Assembly (NCBI RefSeq): GCF_031455295.1
Contig: NZ_JAVDSL010000004.1
Coordinates: 248,001 to 312,000 of the forward strand
Source of the DNA: Leifsonia sp. 1010
Lineage (GTDB): Bacteria; Actinomycetota; Actinomycetes; Actinomycetales; Microbacteriaceae
Length of the DNA stretch: 64,000 nt
Reading direction: 5' to 3'
Position 1 is the stretch's first letter, and each line of letters opens with the position of its first letter. Shown here one piece after another: positions 56,491-64,000 of this stretch. A program made the position numbers and the translations under genes. Below the pieces are notes generated by a model. The model was given only the letters and a program-made list of their open reading frames with translations, made no database searches and was not told the origin of the DNA.

Positions 56491-57678
56491 ATGGAACGCT
56501 CCGAGCTGGTCGCCCTGTTGAGCCCGGAGGGCCTGCGGCTGCTCGACTCCCTGCCGCCGTACAACAGCGAGCGGGACGTTCTCGCCATCGTCAGCGACCT
56601 CCGCAAGCAGGGCCACTCCCCCGCGCTGGTCGCGGCCGTCCTCACGCAGTCGAAACTGCGCCGCAAGGCCGCGGCCAAGTTCGGCGACTTCGCGTCGCAG
56701 ATGCTCTTCACCGAGGCGGGACTGGAGCAGGCCACCCGGCTGCCGGTCGCCGCGCGCCACGCCGGCCGGTTCCGCGCTGCGGGCCTCCGCCGCGTCGCCG
56801 ACCTCGGCTGCGGCATCGGCGGCGACGCGCTCGCCCTCGCCGCCCTCGAACTCGACGTCCTGGCGATCGAGGCCGACGAGGTGACCGCGGCCATCGCCTC
56901 CTTCAACCTGGCACCGTTCCCCAGCGCTCGGGTAGAGCAGCAGCGCGCCGAAGACGTCGACCTGCGCGAGATCGACGGCGTCTTCCTCGACCCGGCGCGG
57001 CGGACCGCCGGCCACACGCAGACGGAACGCCTCACCGACCCCGACGACTACACGCCGTCGCTCGGCTTCGCGTACGAGCTCGCCACCGGCCGATCCGTCG
57101 GCCTGAAGCTCGGTCCGGGATTCGACCGCGACCTCATCCCCTCGACGGCGGAGGCGCAGTGGGTCTCCGCCGAAGGGCAGGTCGTCGAGCTGGGGCTCTG
57201 GTTCGGAGCGCTCGCCCGCCCGGGCATCCACCGGGCAGCACTCGTGCTCCGTGGCGACCAGGCCGACGAGTTGACGGCCGACGCGGACAGCCCCGACGAG
57301 GAGACCGGCCCGCTCGGAGAGTACCTCTACGAGCCGGATGGCGCGGTCATCCGGGCGCGCCTCATCGGCGATCTCGCACGCAGGCTGGGCGGCAGGATGC
57401 TCTCGGAGCAGATCGCATACATCACCACCGACCAGCCTGCGGAGACGCCGTTCGCCGCCGGCTTCCGCGTGCTCGAGACGCTCCCCTACGCCGAGAAGGA
57501 CCTCAAGAAGGCGCTCCGTCAGCGCGGCATCGGCACCCTCGAGATCAAGAAGCGGGGAGTGGATGTGGACCCCGCCGCACTGCGTCGCAGGCTGGGCCTC
57601 AACGGCGACCGCCCGGCGACCCTGATCCTCACCAGGGTCGCCGGGCGGCACACGGCGCTGCTCGCCGAACGGCTCTGA
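56491..57678 (+). CDS. Class I SAM-dependent methyltransferase with THUMP-like C-terminal domain
   Basis: 395 residues. A helical N-terminal part (1-95) is followed by a Rossmann methyltransferase domain with motif I VADLGCGIGGDALALA at about 107-122 and motif IV VFLDPARR. The C-terminal 80 residues (RQRGIGTLEIKKRGVDVDP) match the THUMP-like tail. These features suggest RNA as the substrate; the exact target is unknown. It is transcribed divergently from groES. Confidence 0.82.
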   Translation: MERSELVALLSPEGLRLLDSLPPYNSERDVLAIVSDLRKQGHSPALVAAVLTQSKLRRKAAAKFGDFASQMLFTEAGLEQATRLPVAARHAGRFRAAGLRRVADLGCGIGGDALALAALELDVLAIEADEVTAAIASFNLAPFPSARVEQQRAEDVDLREIDGVFLDPARRTAGHTQTERLTDPDDYTPSLGFAYELATGRSVGLKLGPGFDRDLIPSTAEAQWVSAEGQVVELGLWFGALARPGIHRAALVLRGDQADELTADADSPDEETGPLGEYLYEPDGAVIRARLIGDLARRLGGRMLSEQIAYITTDQPAETPFAAGFRVLETLPYAEKDLKKALRQRGIGTLEIKKRGVDVDPAALRRRLGLNGDRPATLILTRVAGRHTALLAERL

Positions 57679-57710
57679 GGCCGTCGGCGAACCGCTTCAC
57701 AAGGCTCTGA

Positions 57711-58328
57711 TCAGTACGTGCCCTGGTAGTTGGCGATGCTCGCGAAAATGATCGCGAGGAAGATCCAGTAGATGATCGCGATCGCGATGCTCACGAAGCC
57801 GAGGATGATGCCGGTGAGCCAGAAGCCCTTGGCCTGCGGCTCCTTGTTGCGGCCGATGAAACCGAGCACGACCGCCGCGATGCCGAACAGGAAGCCGATG
57901 CCCCAGGCGATGTTGAGCACGATGCCGAGGATGCCGCCGACGAGCGACAGGATGCTCAGGATCGGCGACTTGGCCGCGGGCTGCCCGTACGGCTGGGTGT
58001 AGCCCGGGGCAGGCTGGCCGTATGCCGGCTGGCCGTACGGCTGCTGACCGGGCTGGCCCGGCTGCTGGCCGTAGGGCTGCTGGTACTGCTGACCGTAACC
58101 GGGGGCGGGCGGCTGCTGGCCGTATCCCGGCGCGGGCGGCTGCTGACCGTATCCCGGAGCCGGCGGCTGCTGCCCGTAGTCGGGGGCCGGCGGCTGCTGA
58201 CCGTAGCCCGGCGCGGGCGGCGGGACCGCTCCCGTGTCGGACGCGGGCGGTGCGGGCGGCGGCGGCGGGACCGATCCGTTCTGCGAGTTCGGGTCCGTCG
58301 GTTCGACGGGGGCGTTCGGGTCGGTCAT
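57711..58328 (-). CDS. Pro/Gly/Gln-rich DUF4190-type membrane protein
   Basis: 205 residues. The first 120 are low-complexity and extracellular or cytoplasmic, with four near-identical PPAPGYGQQ repeats (about 37-80) and a YGQP-rich stretch. Two helices follow (about 128-158 and 172-200), a DUF4190 pattern. Of two close ATGs the second (58328) is nine bases after AAGGAG. It lies between tsaD and groES, with its own promoter. No function can be assigned. Confidence 0.8.
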   Translation of the reverse strand: MTDPNAPVEPTDPNSQNGSVPPPPPAPPASDTGAVPPPAPGYGQQPPAPDYGQQPPAPGYGQQPPAPGYGQQPPAPGYGQQYQQPYGQQPGQPGQQPYGQPAYGQPAPGYTQPYGQPAAKSPILSILSLVGGILGIVLNIAWGIGFLFGIAAVVLGFIGRNKEPQAKGFWLTGIILGFVSIAIAIIYWIFLAIIFASIANYQGTY

Positions 58329-58412
58329 GAGACCCATCTCCTTCGGTGCGGGAAGCTGGTGGTCGGCGCCTCGGCGGAAACGAATTTCCTGAGAGAACGC
58401 TGTATCACTCCC

Positions 58413-58442
58413 ATCGTGGCAGGGGGTCCGGGAGGGTGTCAA
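58413..58442 (-). promoter_or_regulatory. Promoter of the DUF4190-type gene
   Basis: Consensus -35 TTGACA (58442-58437), 18-bp spacer and a weak -10 CACGAT (58418-58413), in the 122-bp gap after tsaD. Confidence 0.4.
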
Positions 58443-58450
58443 CGCACCAC

Positions 58451-59554
58451 TCAGGCGGTGACCTGAATCTCCGTCACCGGGAGCGTGGAGTCCGCCGAGA
58501 AGGTGAGCTCGCTCGGGCCGTGACCCGCCATGATCAGCTGCGCCCCCAGCGCCGCGATCATCGCGCCGTTGTCCGTGCACAGCGAAAGAGCCGGGATGCG
58601 CAGCGCGACACCGACTTCGGCCGCCCGCGCGATGGCGAGCTGGCGCACCCGGGCGTTCGCCACGACACCGCCGCCGAGCAGCAGCCGGGGCACGTCGTGA
58701 TCGCGGCACGCGGCGAGCGCCTTCGTGATCAGCACGTCCGCCACCGCCTCCCGGAACGACGCAGCGACATCGGCGACCGGCACCTCTTCCCCGGCATCCT
58801 GACGCTGTTCGACCCAGCGCGCGACCGCGGTCTTGAGTCCGGAGAAGGAGAAGTCGTACCGGTGCTTCTCCAGGTCCTTCGGCCGGGTCAGCCCGCGCGG
58901 GAAGCGGATCGCCTTCGGGTCGCCGTCCGCGGCGACGCGGTCGATCTGCGGGCCGCCCGGATACGGGAGGCCGAGCACGCGGGCGACCTTGTCGAACGCC
59001 TCACCGGCTGCGTCGTCGATGGTCTCGCCGAGCAGCTCGACGTCCGAGACGAGGTCGCGGACGAGCAGCAGGGAGGTGTGGCCGCCGGAGACGAGCAGGG
59101 CGATCGTCGGCAGTTCGACGGGATGTCCCGGGCCGCCCTGCGCGTCGAGCAGGTCGGCACCGACGTGACCCACGAGGTGGTTGACCGCGTACAGCGGCTT
59201 GCCGAGGGAGACGGCGAGCGCCTTCGCCGCGCCGACGCCGACCATGAGCGCACCCGAGAGTCCGGGGCCGCTGGTCACCGCGATGGCGTCGACGTCGGCC
59301 AGCTCGATCCCCGCGTCCGCCACCGCGGTGCGCAGCGTCGGCTCCAGGGCCTCCAGATGTGCGCGGGCGGCGACCTCCGGGACCACGCCGCCGTAGCGGG
59401 CGTGCTCCTCCATCGACGACGCGATCGTGTTGGCGAGCAGCGTCGTGCCGCGGACGATCCCCACACCGGTCTCGTCGCACGACGTCTCGATGCCGAGCAC
59501 GAGCGGCTCTTTCGTGGACGCCGGATCGAGGCGAGTGGATGCTGCGCTGGTCAT
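58451..59554 (-). CDS. tsaD: tRNA N6-adenosine threonylcarbamoyltransferase
   Basis: Transfers threonylcarbamoyl to A37 of ANN-decoding tRNAs with TsaB and TsaE. 367 residues of the Kae1/TsaD ASKHA fold: [14 protein letters not shown], the metal-binding histidines in [21 protein letters not shown], and C-terminal [14 protein letters not shown]. The start overlaps the rimI stop (ATGA). Confidence 0.97.
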   Translation of the reverse strand: MTSAASTRLDPASTKEPLVLGIETSCDETGVGIVRGTTLLANTIASSMEEHARYGGVVPEVAARAHLEALEPTLRTAVADAGIELADVDAIAVTSGPGLSGALMVGVGAAKALAVSLGKPLYAVNHLVGHVGADLLDAQGGPGHPVELPTIALLVSGGHTSLLLVRDLVSDVELLGETIDDAAGEAFDKVARVLGLPYPGGPQIDRVAADGDPKAIRFPRGLTRPKDLEKHRYDFSFSGLKTAVARWVEQRQDAGEEVPVADVAASFREAVADVLITKALAACRDHDVPRLLLGGGVVANARVRQLAIARAAEVGVALRIPALSLCTDNGAMIAALGAQLIMAGHGPSELTFSADSTLPVTEIQVTA

Positions 59555-60051
59555 GCGACGGTGGTCTCCGGACTGGGGACGGCGAGACGCATCACGATCG
59601 CATCCACACCGTCCGGCTGGTAGTACTTCGGGCGAACGCCGATCTCCTCGAAACCGAGGTCGCGGTAGAGGGTCTGGGCGCCCGGGTTGTCGGCGCGGAC
59701 TTCGAGGAACACCTCGCGGGCGCCCCGTTTCCGCGCCTCGGCGATCAGGGCGAGCATGAGCTGACGTCCCAGCCCGCGGCGGCGGGCGTGCGGGGCGACC
59801 GCGATGGTCTGGATGTCGCCCTCGCCTCCCCCGCGGGGGGCGAGGAGTCCGGCATACCCGGCGAGTCGGTCGGGCGACTCCGGTGCGAACGCGACGAGGT
59901 AGTAGCCGTGCTCGCCGGCGACCTCCGAGCGCATGGATCGCTCCGACCACGCGTCGTTCTCGAAGACGCTGCGCTCCAGCTCCATGATCGCGGGCACGTC
60001 GGCGGGCTCGGCGCGGCGCAGCTGGTGCACGGTGCGGGCGGGATCGGTCAC
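59551..60051 (-). CDS. rimI: Ribosomal-protein-S18-alanine N-acetyltransferase
   Basis: GNAT acetyltransferase of 166 residues, assigned to RimI from its place between tsaB and tsaD and its motifs: acetyl-CoA loop in [15 protein letters not shown] and the C-terminal [22 protein letters not shown]. The GTG start overlaps the tsaB stop (GTGA). It acetylates N-terminal Ala, classically of S18. Confidence 0.93.
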   Translation of the reverse strand: MTDPARTVHQLRRAEPADVPAIMELERSVFENDAWSERSMRSEVAGEHGYYLVAFAPESPDRLAGYAGLLAPRGGGEGDIQTIAVAPHARRRGLGRQLMLALIAEARKRGAREVFLEVRADNPGAQTLYRDLGFEEIGVRPKYYQPDGVDAIVMRLAVPSPETTVA

Positions 60052-60668
60052 GCCGTCACCCGCTTCGGCCCGGCCGACGGCGTCACATCCGGCGAGCGCA
60101 GGTACAGGGCGACATCGGGGTCCATGGGCAGCCGGTTCGCGTAGCGCAGCTCGGCGATCATGCCGAGGCGGCCGGCGGGGACGACGTCGGCGTCGACTCG
60201 AGCGACATCGGGATGCGGCAGCTCGTCCGGCCGGGCGAGGCCCGGCCCGTCGAGGCGGATCGGGAGACCGAAGCCGTCGACGCCCGAGTAGGCGGTCCAA
60301 TACCGTTCCCGGCGCCGGGCATCGGTGACGATCAGCAGCGGACCCTCGTGGCCGGACGCGTAGCGGTCGTAGGCGACGGCGTCATGGCTGACGACGGGGA
60401 CGAGCGGCTTTCCCGCGCCGATCGCGAACGCCTTCGCCGCGGCGATGCCGACCCGGAGTCCCGTGAACGGGCCCGGCCCCATCCCGGCGACGACGCCAGA
60501 CAGAGCGCGCACCTCGATTCCGGCCACGGTCAGCGCCTCGTCGATGAGGGTGCCGATGACCTCGGCGTGACGCATGGTGTCGGTCTCGATGATCTCCGAG
60601 AGCACCCCGCCCTCCCGGTCGACGACGGCGACGCTGGTCCCGGCGGACGTGTCGATGGCGAGCAGCAT
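60048..60668 (-). CDS. tsaB: t6A dimerisation protein TsaB
   Basis: Non-catalytic partner of TsaD, 206 residues, short ASKHA fold: [16 protein letters not shown] at the N-terminus and [21 protein letters not shown] near residue 62. The ATG is ten bases after the tsaE stop; the sequence between includes TAGGCT, which overlaps that stop. Confidence 0.95.
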   Translation of the reverse strand: MLLAIDTSAGTSVAVVDREGGVLSEIIETDTMRHAEVIGTLIDEALTVAGIEVRALSGVVAGMGPGPFTGLRVGIAAAKAFAIGAGKPLVPVVSHDAVAYDRYASGHEGPLLIVTDARRRERYWTAYSGVDGFGLPIRLDGPGLARPDELPHPDVARVDADVVPAGRLGMIAELRYANRLPMDPDVALYLRSPDVTPSAGPKRVTA

Positions 60669-60677
60669 GCATCCAGC

Positions 60678-61211
60678 CTAAGCGGGATCGGCGGACGAGG
60701 AGCCCGTGAGCGGCGCCCAGCGCGGACCGAACCCGGTCAGCGTGACGGTACGCGGTTCGTCGGTCTCGTCGACCGCCTCGTCCGCGGCAGCCGCGCCCTC
60801 CGCCGCCCCCGTCGGCCGCTCGATCGCGACCTCGAGCCACGACTCGGCGACGCCGTCGAGCATCCCGGCGCCCCACTCCACCACGACGACCGAGCGCGCG
60901 AAGTCGATGTCGAGATCGTCGAGCTCGAGCGCGCTGGACAGGCGGTAGGCGTCGACGTGGACGAGCGGCGCGCCGCCGGAGAGGCTGGGATGCGTCCGGG
61001 CGAGCACGAAGGTCGGGCTGGTCACCGGGCCGCGCACGTCCAGTCCTTCGCCGATCCCGCGCGTCAGCGTCGTCTTACCCGCTCCGAGCGGGCCGGACAG
61101 GATGACGAGGTCGCCCGCCCGAAGGACCCCGGCCAGCTCCCGGCCGAGTTCGTGCATCTCCTCCGCCGTGGCGACCCGCCGGACCGCGGGCACCTGCAGC
61201 GCGTCCGTCAT
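60678..61211 (-). CDS. tsaE: t6A biosynthesis ATPase TsaE
   Basis: P-loop ATPase of 177 residues required for t6A formation. Walker A LSGPLGAGKTTLTRGI is at about 38-53, followed by VTSPTFVLARTH and LVHVDAYRL; VVVVEWGAGML carries the Walker-B-like region. The C-terminal 35 residues are a non-conserved Ala/Glu/Asp-rich extension. The ATG overlaps the alr stop by 4 bp and has GGAGG upstream. Confidence 0.95.
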   Translation of the reverse strand: MTDALQVPAVRRVATAEEMHELGRELAGVLRAGDLVILSGPLGAGKTTLTRGIGEGLDVRGPVTSPTFVLARTHPSLSGGAPLVHVDAYRLSSALELDDLDIDFARSVVVVEWGAGMLDGVAESWLEVAIERPTGAAEGAAAADEAVDETDEPRTVTLTGFGPRWAPLTGSSSADPA

Positions 61212-62329
61212 CGGTCGCCTCCGGTGTAGCTCCGTCTCAGTCGTCCGCCGAGCCGGGTCACGATCTCGTAGTTGATGGTGTCGGCGGCCTCGGCCCAGTC
61301 GTCCGCACCCGGCACGCCGGTCGCGGGGTCGCCGAACAGGACGACCTCGTCGCCGACCGCCACGTCCAGGTCGCCGACGTCGACCACGAACTGGTCCATG
61401 GCGACGCGCCCGCTGATCTGGAATGTGCGGCCGCCGATCGCGACAGGACCGCGATTGGACGCGTGACGCGGGATGCCCTCCGCGTAGCCGAGCGGGACGA
61501 GGACGAGCGTCGTCTCCTTCTCGGTGCGGTAGGTGTAGTCGTAGGAGACGCCGGTGCCCGCAGGCACGCGCCGGACGGCCGCCACCCGTCCGCGGAGCGT
61601 CATCGCGGGACGCAGCCCGAGCTCGATGGCCGACTCGCGGCCGAAGGGCGACAGCCCGTACACGGCGATGCCGAGACGGACGAGGTCGAATCGCGACTCC
61701 GGTAGCGAGAGGGCTGCGGCACTAGCCGCGATGTGCCGCAGCTCGGGATCGAGTCCGGCGGCGGACGCGCGATCGAGCGCGCGCTCGAACGCGGCGATGG
61801 CCGCGCGGTCGTCGTCCGGCGACGCGTTGGAGAGGTGCGAGAAGATGCCGCGGACCCGGACGAGCCCCGCGAGCTCGAGCTCGCGTGCGCGCGCGACCAC
61901 CGCATCCCACTCGGACTCGGGGACTCCGTTGCGGCTCAGCCCGGTCTCGATCTTGAGCTGGACGAAGACCGGCCGGTCGCCCGTGCCTGCGGCCGCTGCG
62001 GCCTCCAGCTGAGCGCGGGACGATATCCCGAGGTCGAGGTCGGCGCGGACGGCGTCGGCGAAGTCGTCGTCGGGGTCGTGCAGCCACGCGAGCACCGGCG
62101 CGGTGATGCCGGCCTCCCGCAGCGCAAGGCCCTCGGAGATCTCGGCGACGCCGAGCCAGTCCGCTCCGCCGGCGAGCGCCGCACGGGCGCACTCGACGGC
62201 GCCGTGGCCGTACGCGTCGGCCTTGACGACCGCCATGACGTGCGGCGTGCCGACGAGCTCGCGCAGGCGCGCGACGTTCGCGCTCACCGCATCCAGGTCG
62301 ACGACCCGCTCCCGGAACGCCGCGGTCAC
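61208..62329 (-). CDS. alr: Alanine racemase
   Basis: Makes D-Ala for peptidoglycan. 373 residues, fold-III PLP enzyme with the PLP lysine in AVVKADAYGHGA and the second catalytic Tyr in GVSYDYTY. It contrasts with the degenerate fold-III protein at 17-18 kb because all cofactor residues are intact. The GTG at 62329 overlaps the acpS stop (GTGA) and has GGAG eight bases upstream; a GTG at 62338 is the alternative. Confidence 0.96.
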   Translation of the reverse strand: MTAAFRERVVDLDAVSANVARLRELVGTPHVMAVVKADAYGHGAVECARAALAGGADWLGVAEISEGLALREAGITAPVLAWLHDPDDDFADAVRADLDLGISSRAQLEAAAAAGTGDRPVFVQLKIETGLSRNGVPESEWDAVVARARELELAGLVRVRGIFSHLSNASPDDDRAAIAAFERALDRASAAGLDPELRHIAASAAALSLPESRFDLVRLGIAVYGLSPFGRESAIELGLRPAMTLRGRVAAVRRVPAGTGVSYDYTYRTEKETTLVLVPLGYAEGIPRHASNRGPVAIGGRTFQISGRVAMDQFVVDVGDLDVAVGDEVVLFGDPATGVPGADDWAEAADTINYEIVTRLGGRLRRSYTGGDR

Positions 62330-62682
62330 GGCGCGCACTCCGTCACGACGAACGCCGTCGCGACGCCGGCGTCGTGCGTCATCGACACGTGGATGCGCAC
62401 GATGCCGCGCTCGCGGACCTGCGCCTCGACGACGTTGTGCAGCACGAAACCGGGGTTCCTCTCCTCGTCGGGGACGATCTCCATGTCGTGCCAGCGCACG
62501 CCTTCCGACCCGCCGAGCGCCTTGATCAGCGCCTCTTTCGCGGCGAACCGGGCCGCGAGCGAGTGCACGGGAAGCAGGCGCTCCGCCTCGGTGAACAGCC
62601 GGTCGCGCAGCTTCGGCGTACGGGCGATCGACCGCGCGAAGCGTGCCAGATCGACCACGTCGACCCCGATGCCGGCGATCAC
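62326..62682 (-). CDS. acpS: Holo-[acyl-carrier-protein] synthase
   Basis: Attaches 4'-phosphopantetheine to acyl carrier protein. 118 residues, with magnesium-binding Asp in GIGVDVVDLARF (residue 8) and Glu in RFAAKEALIKALG, and the MTHDAG segment near the C-terminus. GTG start five bases after the glmS stop. Confidence 0.96.
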   Translation of the reverse strand: MIAGIGVDVVDLARFARSIARTPKLRDRLFTEAERLLPVHSLAARFAAKEALIKALGGSEGVRWHDMEIVPDEERNPGFVLHNVVEAQVRERGIVRIHVSMTHDAGVATAFVVTECAP

Positions 62683-62686
62683 GGCG

Positions 62687-64000
62687 TCACTCGACGGTGA
62701 CGGACTTGGCCAGGTTGCGCGGCTGGTCGACGTCGAGGCCCTTCGCCGCCGACAGCTCCATGGCGAAGATCTGCAGCGGGACGACCGCGAGAAGCGGCTC
62801 GAAGAGGGGCGCGGCCAGCGGGATGCGGATGACCTCGTCGGCGAACGGCAGCACGGCGGCGTCTCCGGCCTCGGCGATCGCGATGACGCGGGCGCCGCGG
62901 GCGCGGATCTCCTGGATGTTCGAGACGACCTTTTTGTGCAGCTCGTCCGACCAGCGCGGGCTGGGCACGACGACGAACACCGGCTGGCCCGGCTCGATCA
63001 GGGCGATCGGTCCGTGCTTCAGCTCGCCGGCCGCGAAGCCCTCGGCGTGGATGTACGCAAGCTCCTTGAGCTTCAGCGCGCCTTCCAGCGCGATCGGGTA
63101 GCCGACGTGACGACCGAGGAACAGCACCGCGCGGGTGTCCGACATCCATTTGGCCAGCTGCGCGATCTCGGCGTGCGACTCGAGCACCGTGGCGATCTTC
63201 GCGGGCACCTCCTGCAGCTCCTCGATCGCGTCGCGCTGCTGGGCGGCGCTGAGGGTTCCGCGGACGCGCGCAAGGTGGAGCCCGAACAGGTACAGCGCGG
63301 TGATCTGGGCGACGAAAGCCTTCGTCGACGCGACGGCGACCTCCGGCCCGGCGTGCGTGTAGAGCGCTGCGTCGGACTCGCGCGGGATGGTCGCGCCCTG
63401 CGTGTTGCAGACCGAGATCGCCTTCGCGCCGCCCTCGCGGGCGTACTTGACGGCCATCAGCGTGTCCATCGTCTCGCCCGACTGGCTGATCGAGATGACC
63501 AGGGTGCCGTCGGTCAGCACGGGCTCGCGGTAGCGGAACTCGTGGCTCAGCTCGACCGTGACGGGCACGCGGGCCCACTTCTCGATCGCGTAGCTGCCCA
63601 CCAGGCCCGCGTACGCGGCGGTGCCGCACGCGATGATCGTGATGCGGTCGATGCCGGCGAAGTACTCGTCGCCGAGCGCGTCGAGCTCGGGGATGTGAAC
63701 CGTGCCGTCGACGAGACGGCCGCGCAGGGTGTTGGCCACCGCATCCGGCTCTTCGGCGATCTCCTTGGCCATGAACGACGACCATCCGCCCTTCTCGGCG
63801 GCGGAGGCGTCCCACGCGACCTCGAACGGCTCGACCTCGACGGGTGCGCCGGCGAAGTCGGTGACCGTGACGCTGTCCGGAGTGATGGTGACGATCTGGT
63901 CCTGGCCGATCGCCATCGCCTTGCGGGTGTGCTCGACGAACGCGGCGACATCCGAACCGAGGAAGTTCTCGCCCTCGCCGAGCCCGATGACGAGCGGCGA
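62687..64000 (-). CDS. glmS: Glutamine-fructose-6-phosphate aminotransferase (isomerising), N-terminus outside window
   Basis: Makes glucosamine-6-P from fructose-6-P and glutamine, first step to UDP-GlcNAc. The frame stays open to base 64000, so about 438 of roughly 615 residues are visible: the end of the glutaminase domain (SPLVIGLGEGENFLGSD) and both SIS isomerase domains (IACGTAAYAGLVG, SQSGETMDTLMAV, HGPIALIEPG), ending AKSVTVE. The Cys2 glutaminase part and any upstream control region are outside. Confidence 0.97.
   Translation of the reverse strand, partial: SPLVIGLGEGENFLGSDVAAFVEHTRKAMAIGQDQIVTITPDSVTVTDFAGAPVEVEPFEVAWDASAAEKGGWSSFMAKEIAEEPDAVANTLRGRLVDGTVHIPELDALGDEYFAGIDRITIIACGTAAYAGLVGSYAIEKWARVPVTVELSHEFRYREPVLTDGTLVISISQSGETMDTLMAVKYAREGGAKAISVCNTQGATIPRESDAALYTHAGPEVAVASTKAFVAQITALYLFGLHLARVRGTLSAAQQRDAIEELQEVPAKIATVLESHAEIAQLAKWMSDTRAVLFLGRHVGYPIALEGALKLKELAYIHAEGFAAGELKHGPIALIEPGQPVFVVVPSPRWSDELHKKVVSNIQEIRARGARVIAIAEAGDAAVLPFADEVIRIPLAAPLFEPLLAVVPLQIFAMELSAAKGLDVDQPRNLAKSVTVE

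Noticed and set aside
58080-58215. Tandem direct repeats resembling a CRISPR or VNTR array
   Set aside because: They encode PPAPGYGQQ units in frame within the DUF4190-type gene; no spacers.
60675-60680. TAGGCT six bases before the tsaB start as a leaderless promoter
   Set aside because: The box includes the tsaE stop codon and tsaB sits in a tight operon, so coincidence is likely; not listed as a feature.

Overview
The window is about 64 kb of very GC-rich, densely packed chromosome. It has many GTG starts, 4-bp ATGA/GTGA gene overlaps and no rRNA, tRNA, CRISPR, transposase or prophage gene that I can see. Gene content and order point to an actinobacterium of the family Microbacteriaceae (Leifsonia or a close relative). 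The evidence is the sucC-sucD-membrane protein-perM-purN-purH order, the glmS-acpS-alr-tsaE-tsaB-rimI-tsaD-groES order (both resemble blocks in Mycobacterium), GuaB3 next to guaB, and an LAXTG-type sorting signal. The genus is inference. The window is mostly core genome.

Layout. 1-8.8 kb: an N-acetylglucosamine / amino-sugar uptake and catabolism locus (nagA end, nagB, ROK kinase, cytoplasmic GH3 hexosaminidase, ABC importer without its ATPase, ROK regulator with a palindromic operator). 8.9-18 kb: an SDR oxidoreductase, isocitrate dehydrogenase, GNAT and alkyltransferase-like proteins, a lipoprotein, a PiT phosphate transporter, a NarL-type two-component system plus an orphan receiver, and a degenerate ornithine-decarboxylase-like protein. 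18-24.6 kb: a heterodimeric ABC exporter behind a long leader with a 28-codon ORF, a membrane-anchored dimethylargininase and a Leu/Val-type dehydrogenase. 24.7-32 kb: purH, purN, PerM-like protein, a large membrane protein, sucD and sucC. 32-40.9 kb: an LAXTG surface protein, an MpaB-like protein, a FUSC protein, PcrA helicase, a glycerophosphodiesterase, and two membrane proteins. 40.9-49.3 kb: guaA, DUF3817, SURF1, a KhtTU-like K+/H+ antiporter pair, a HEAT-repeat protein and glpD. 49.3-56.4 kb: guaB3, a MalY/PatB lyase, an ABC-F protein, guaB, RarD, and groES under a CIRCE operator. 56.5-64 kb: a THUMP-like methyltransferase, a Pro/Gly/Gln-rich membrane protein, the t6A genes tsaD/tsaB/tsaE with rimI, then alr, acpS and the 3' part of glmS.

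How the genes work together. The nag locus would import chito-oligosaccharide, split it, phosphorylate GlcNAc, then deacetylate and deaminate it to fructose-6-P; GlmS at the other end of the window runs the opposite reaction. purN, purH, guaB and guaA supply GMP. sucCD and icd belong to the TCA cycle. TsaB/D/E make the t6A tRNA modification.

Most notable observations: (1) an ODC-fold protein that has lost all recognisable PLP-binding residues; (2) a 66-bp interspersed palindrome, one copy intergenic and one inserted in frame in the GH3 gene; (3) a repeated TANNNT-N6/7-(A/G)TG signature that predicts leaderless mRNAs for at least nine genes; (4) a dimethylargininase fused to a four-helix membrane domain; (5) a structured leader with a small ORF before the ABC exporter.
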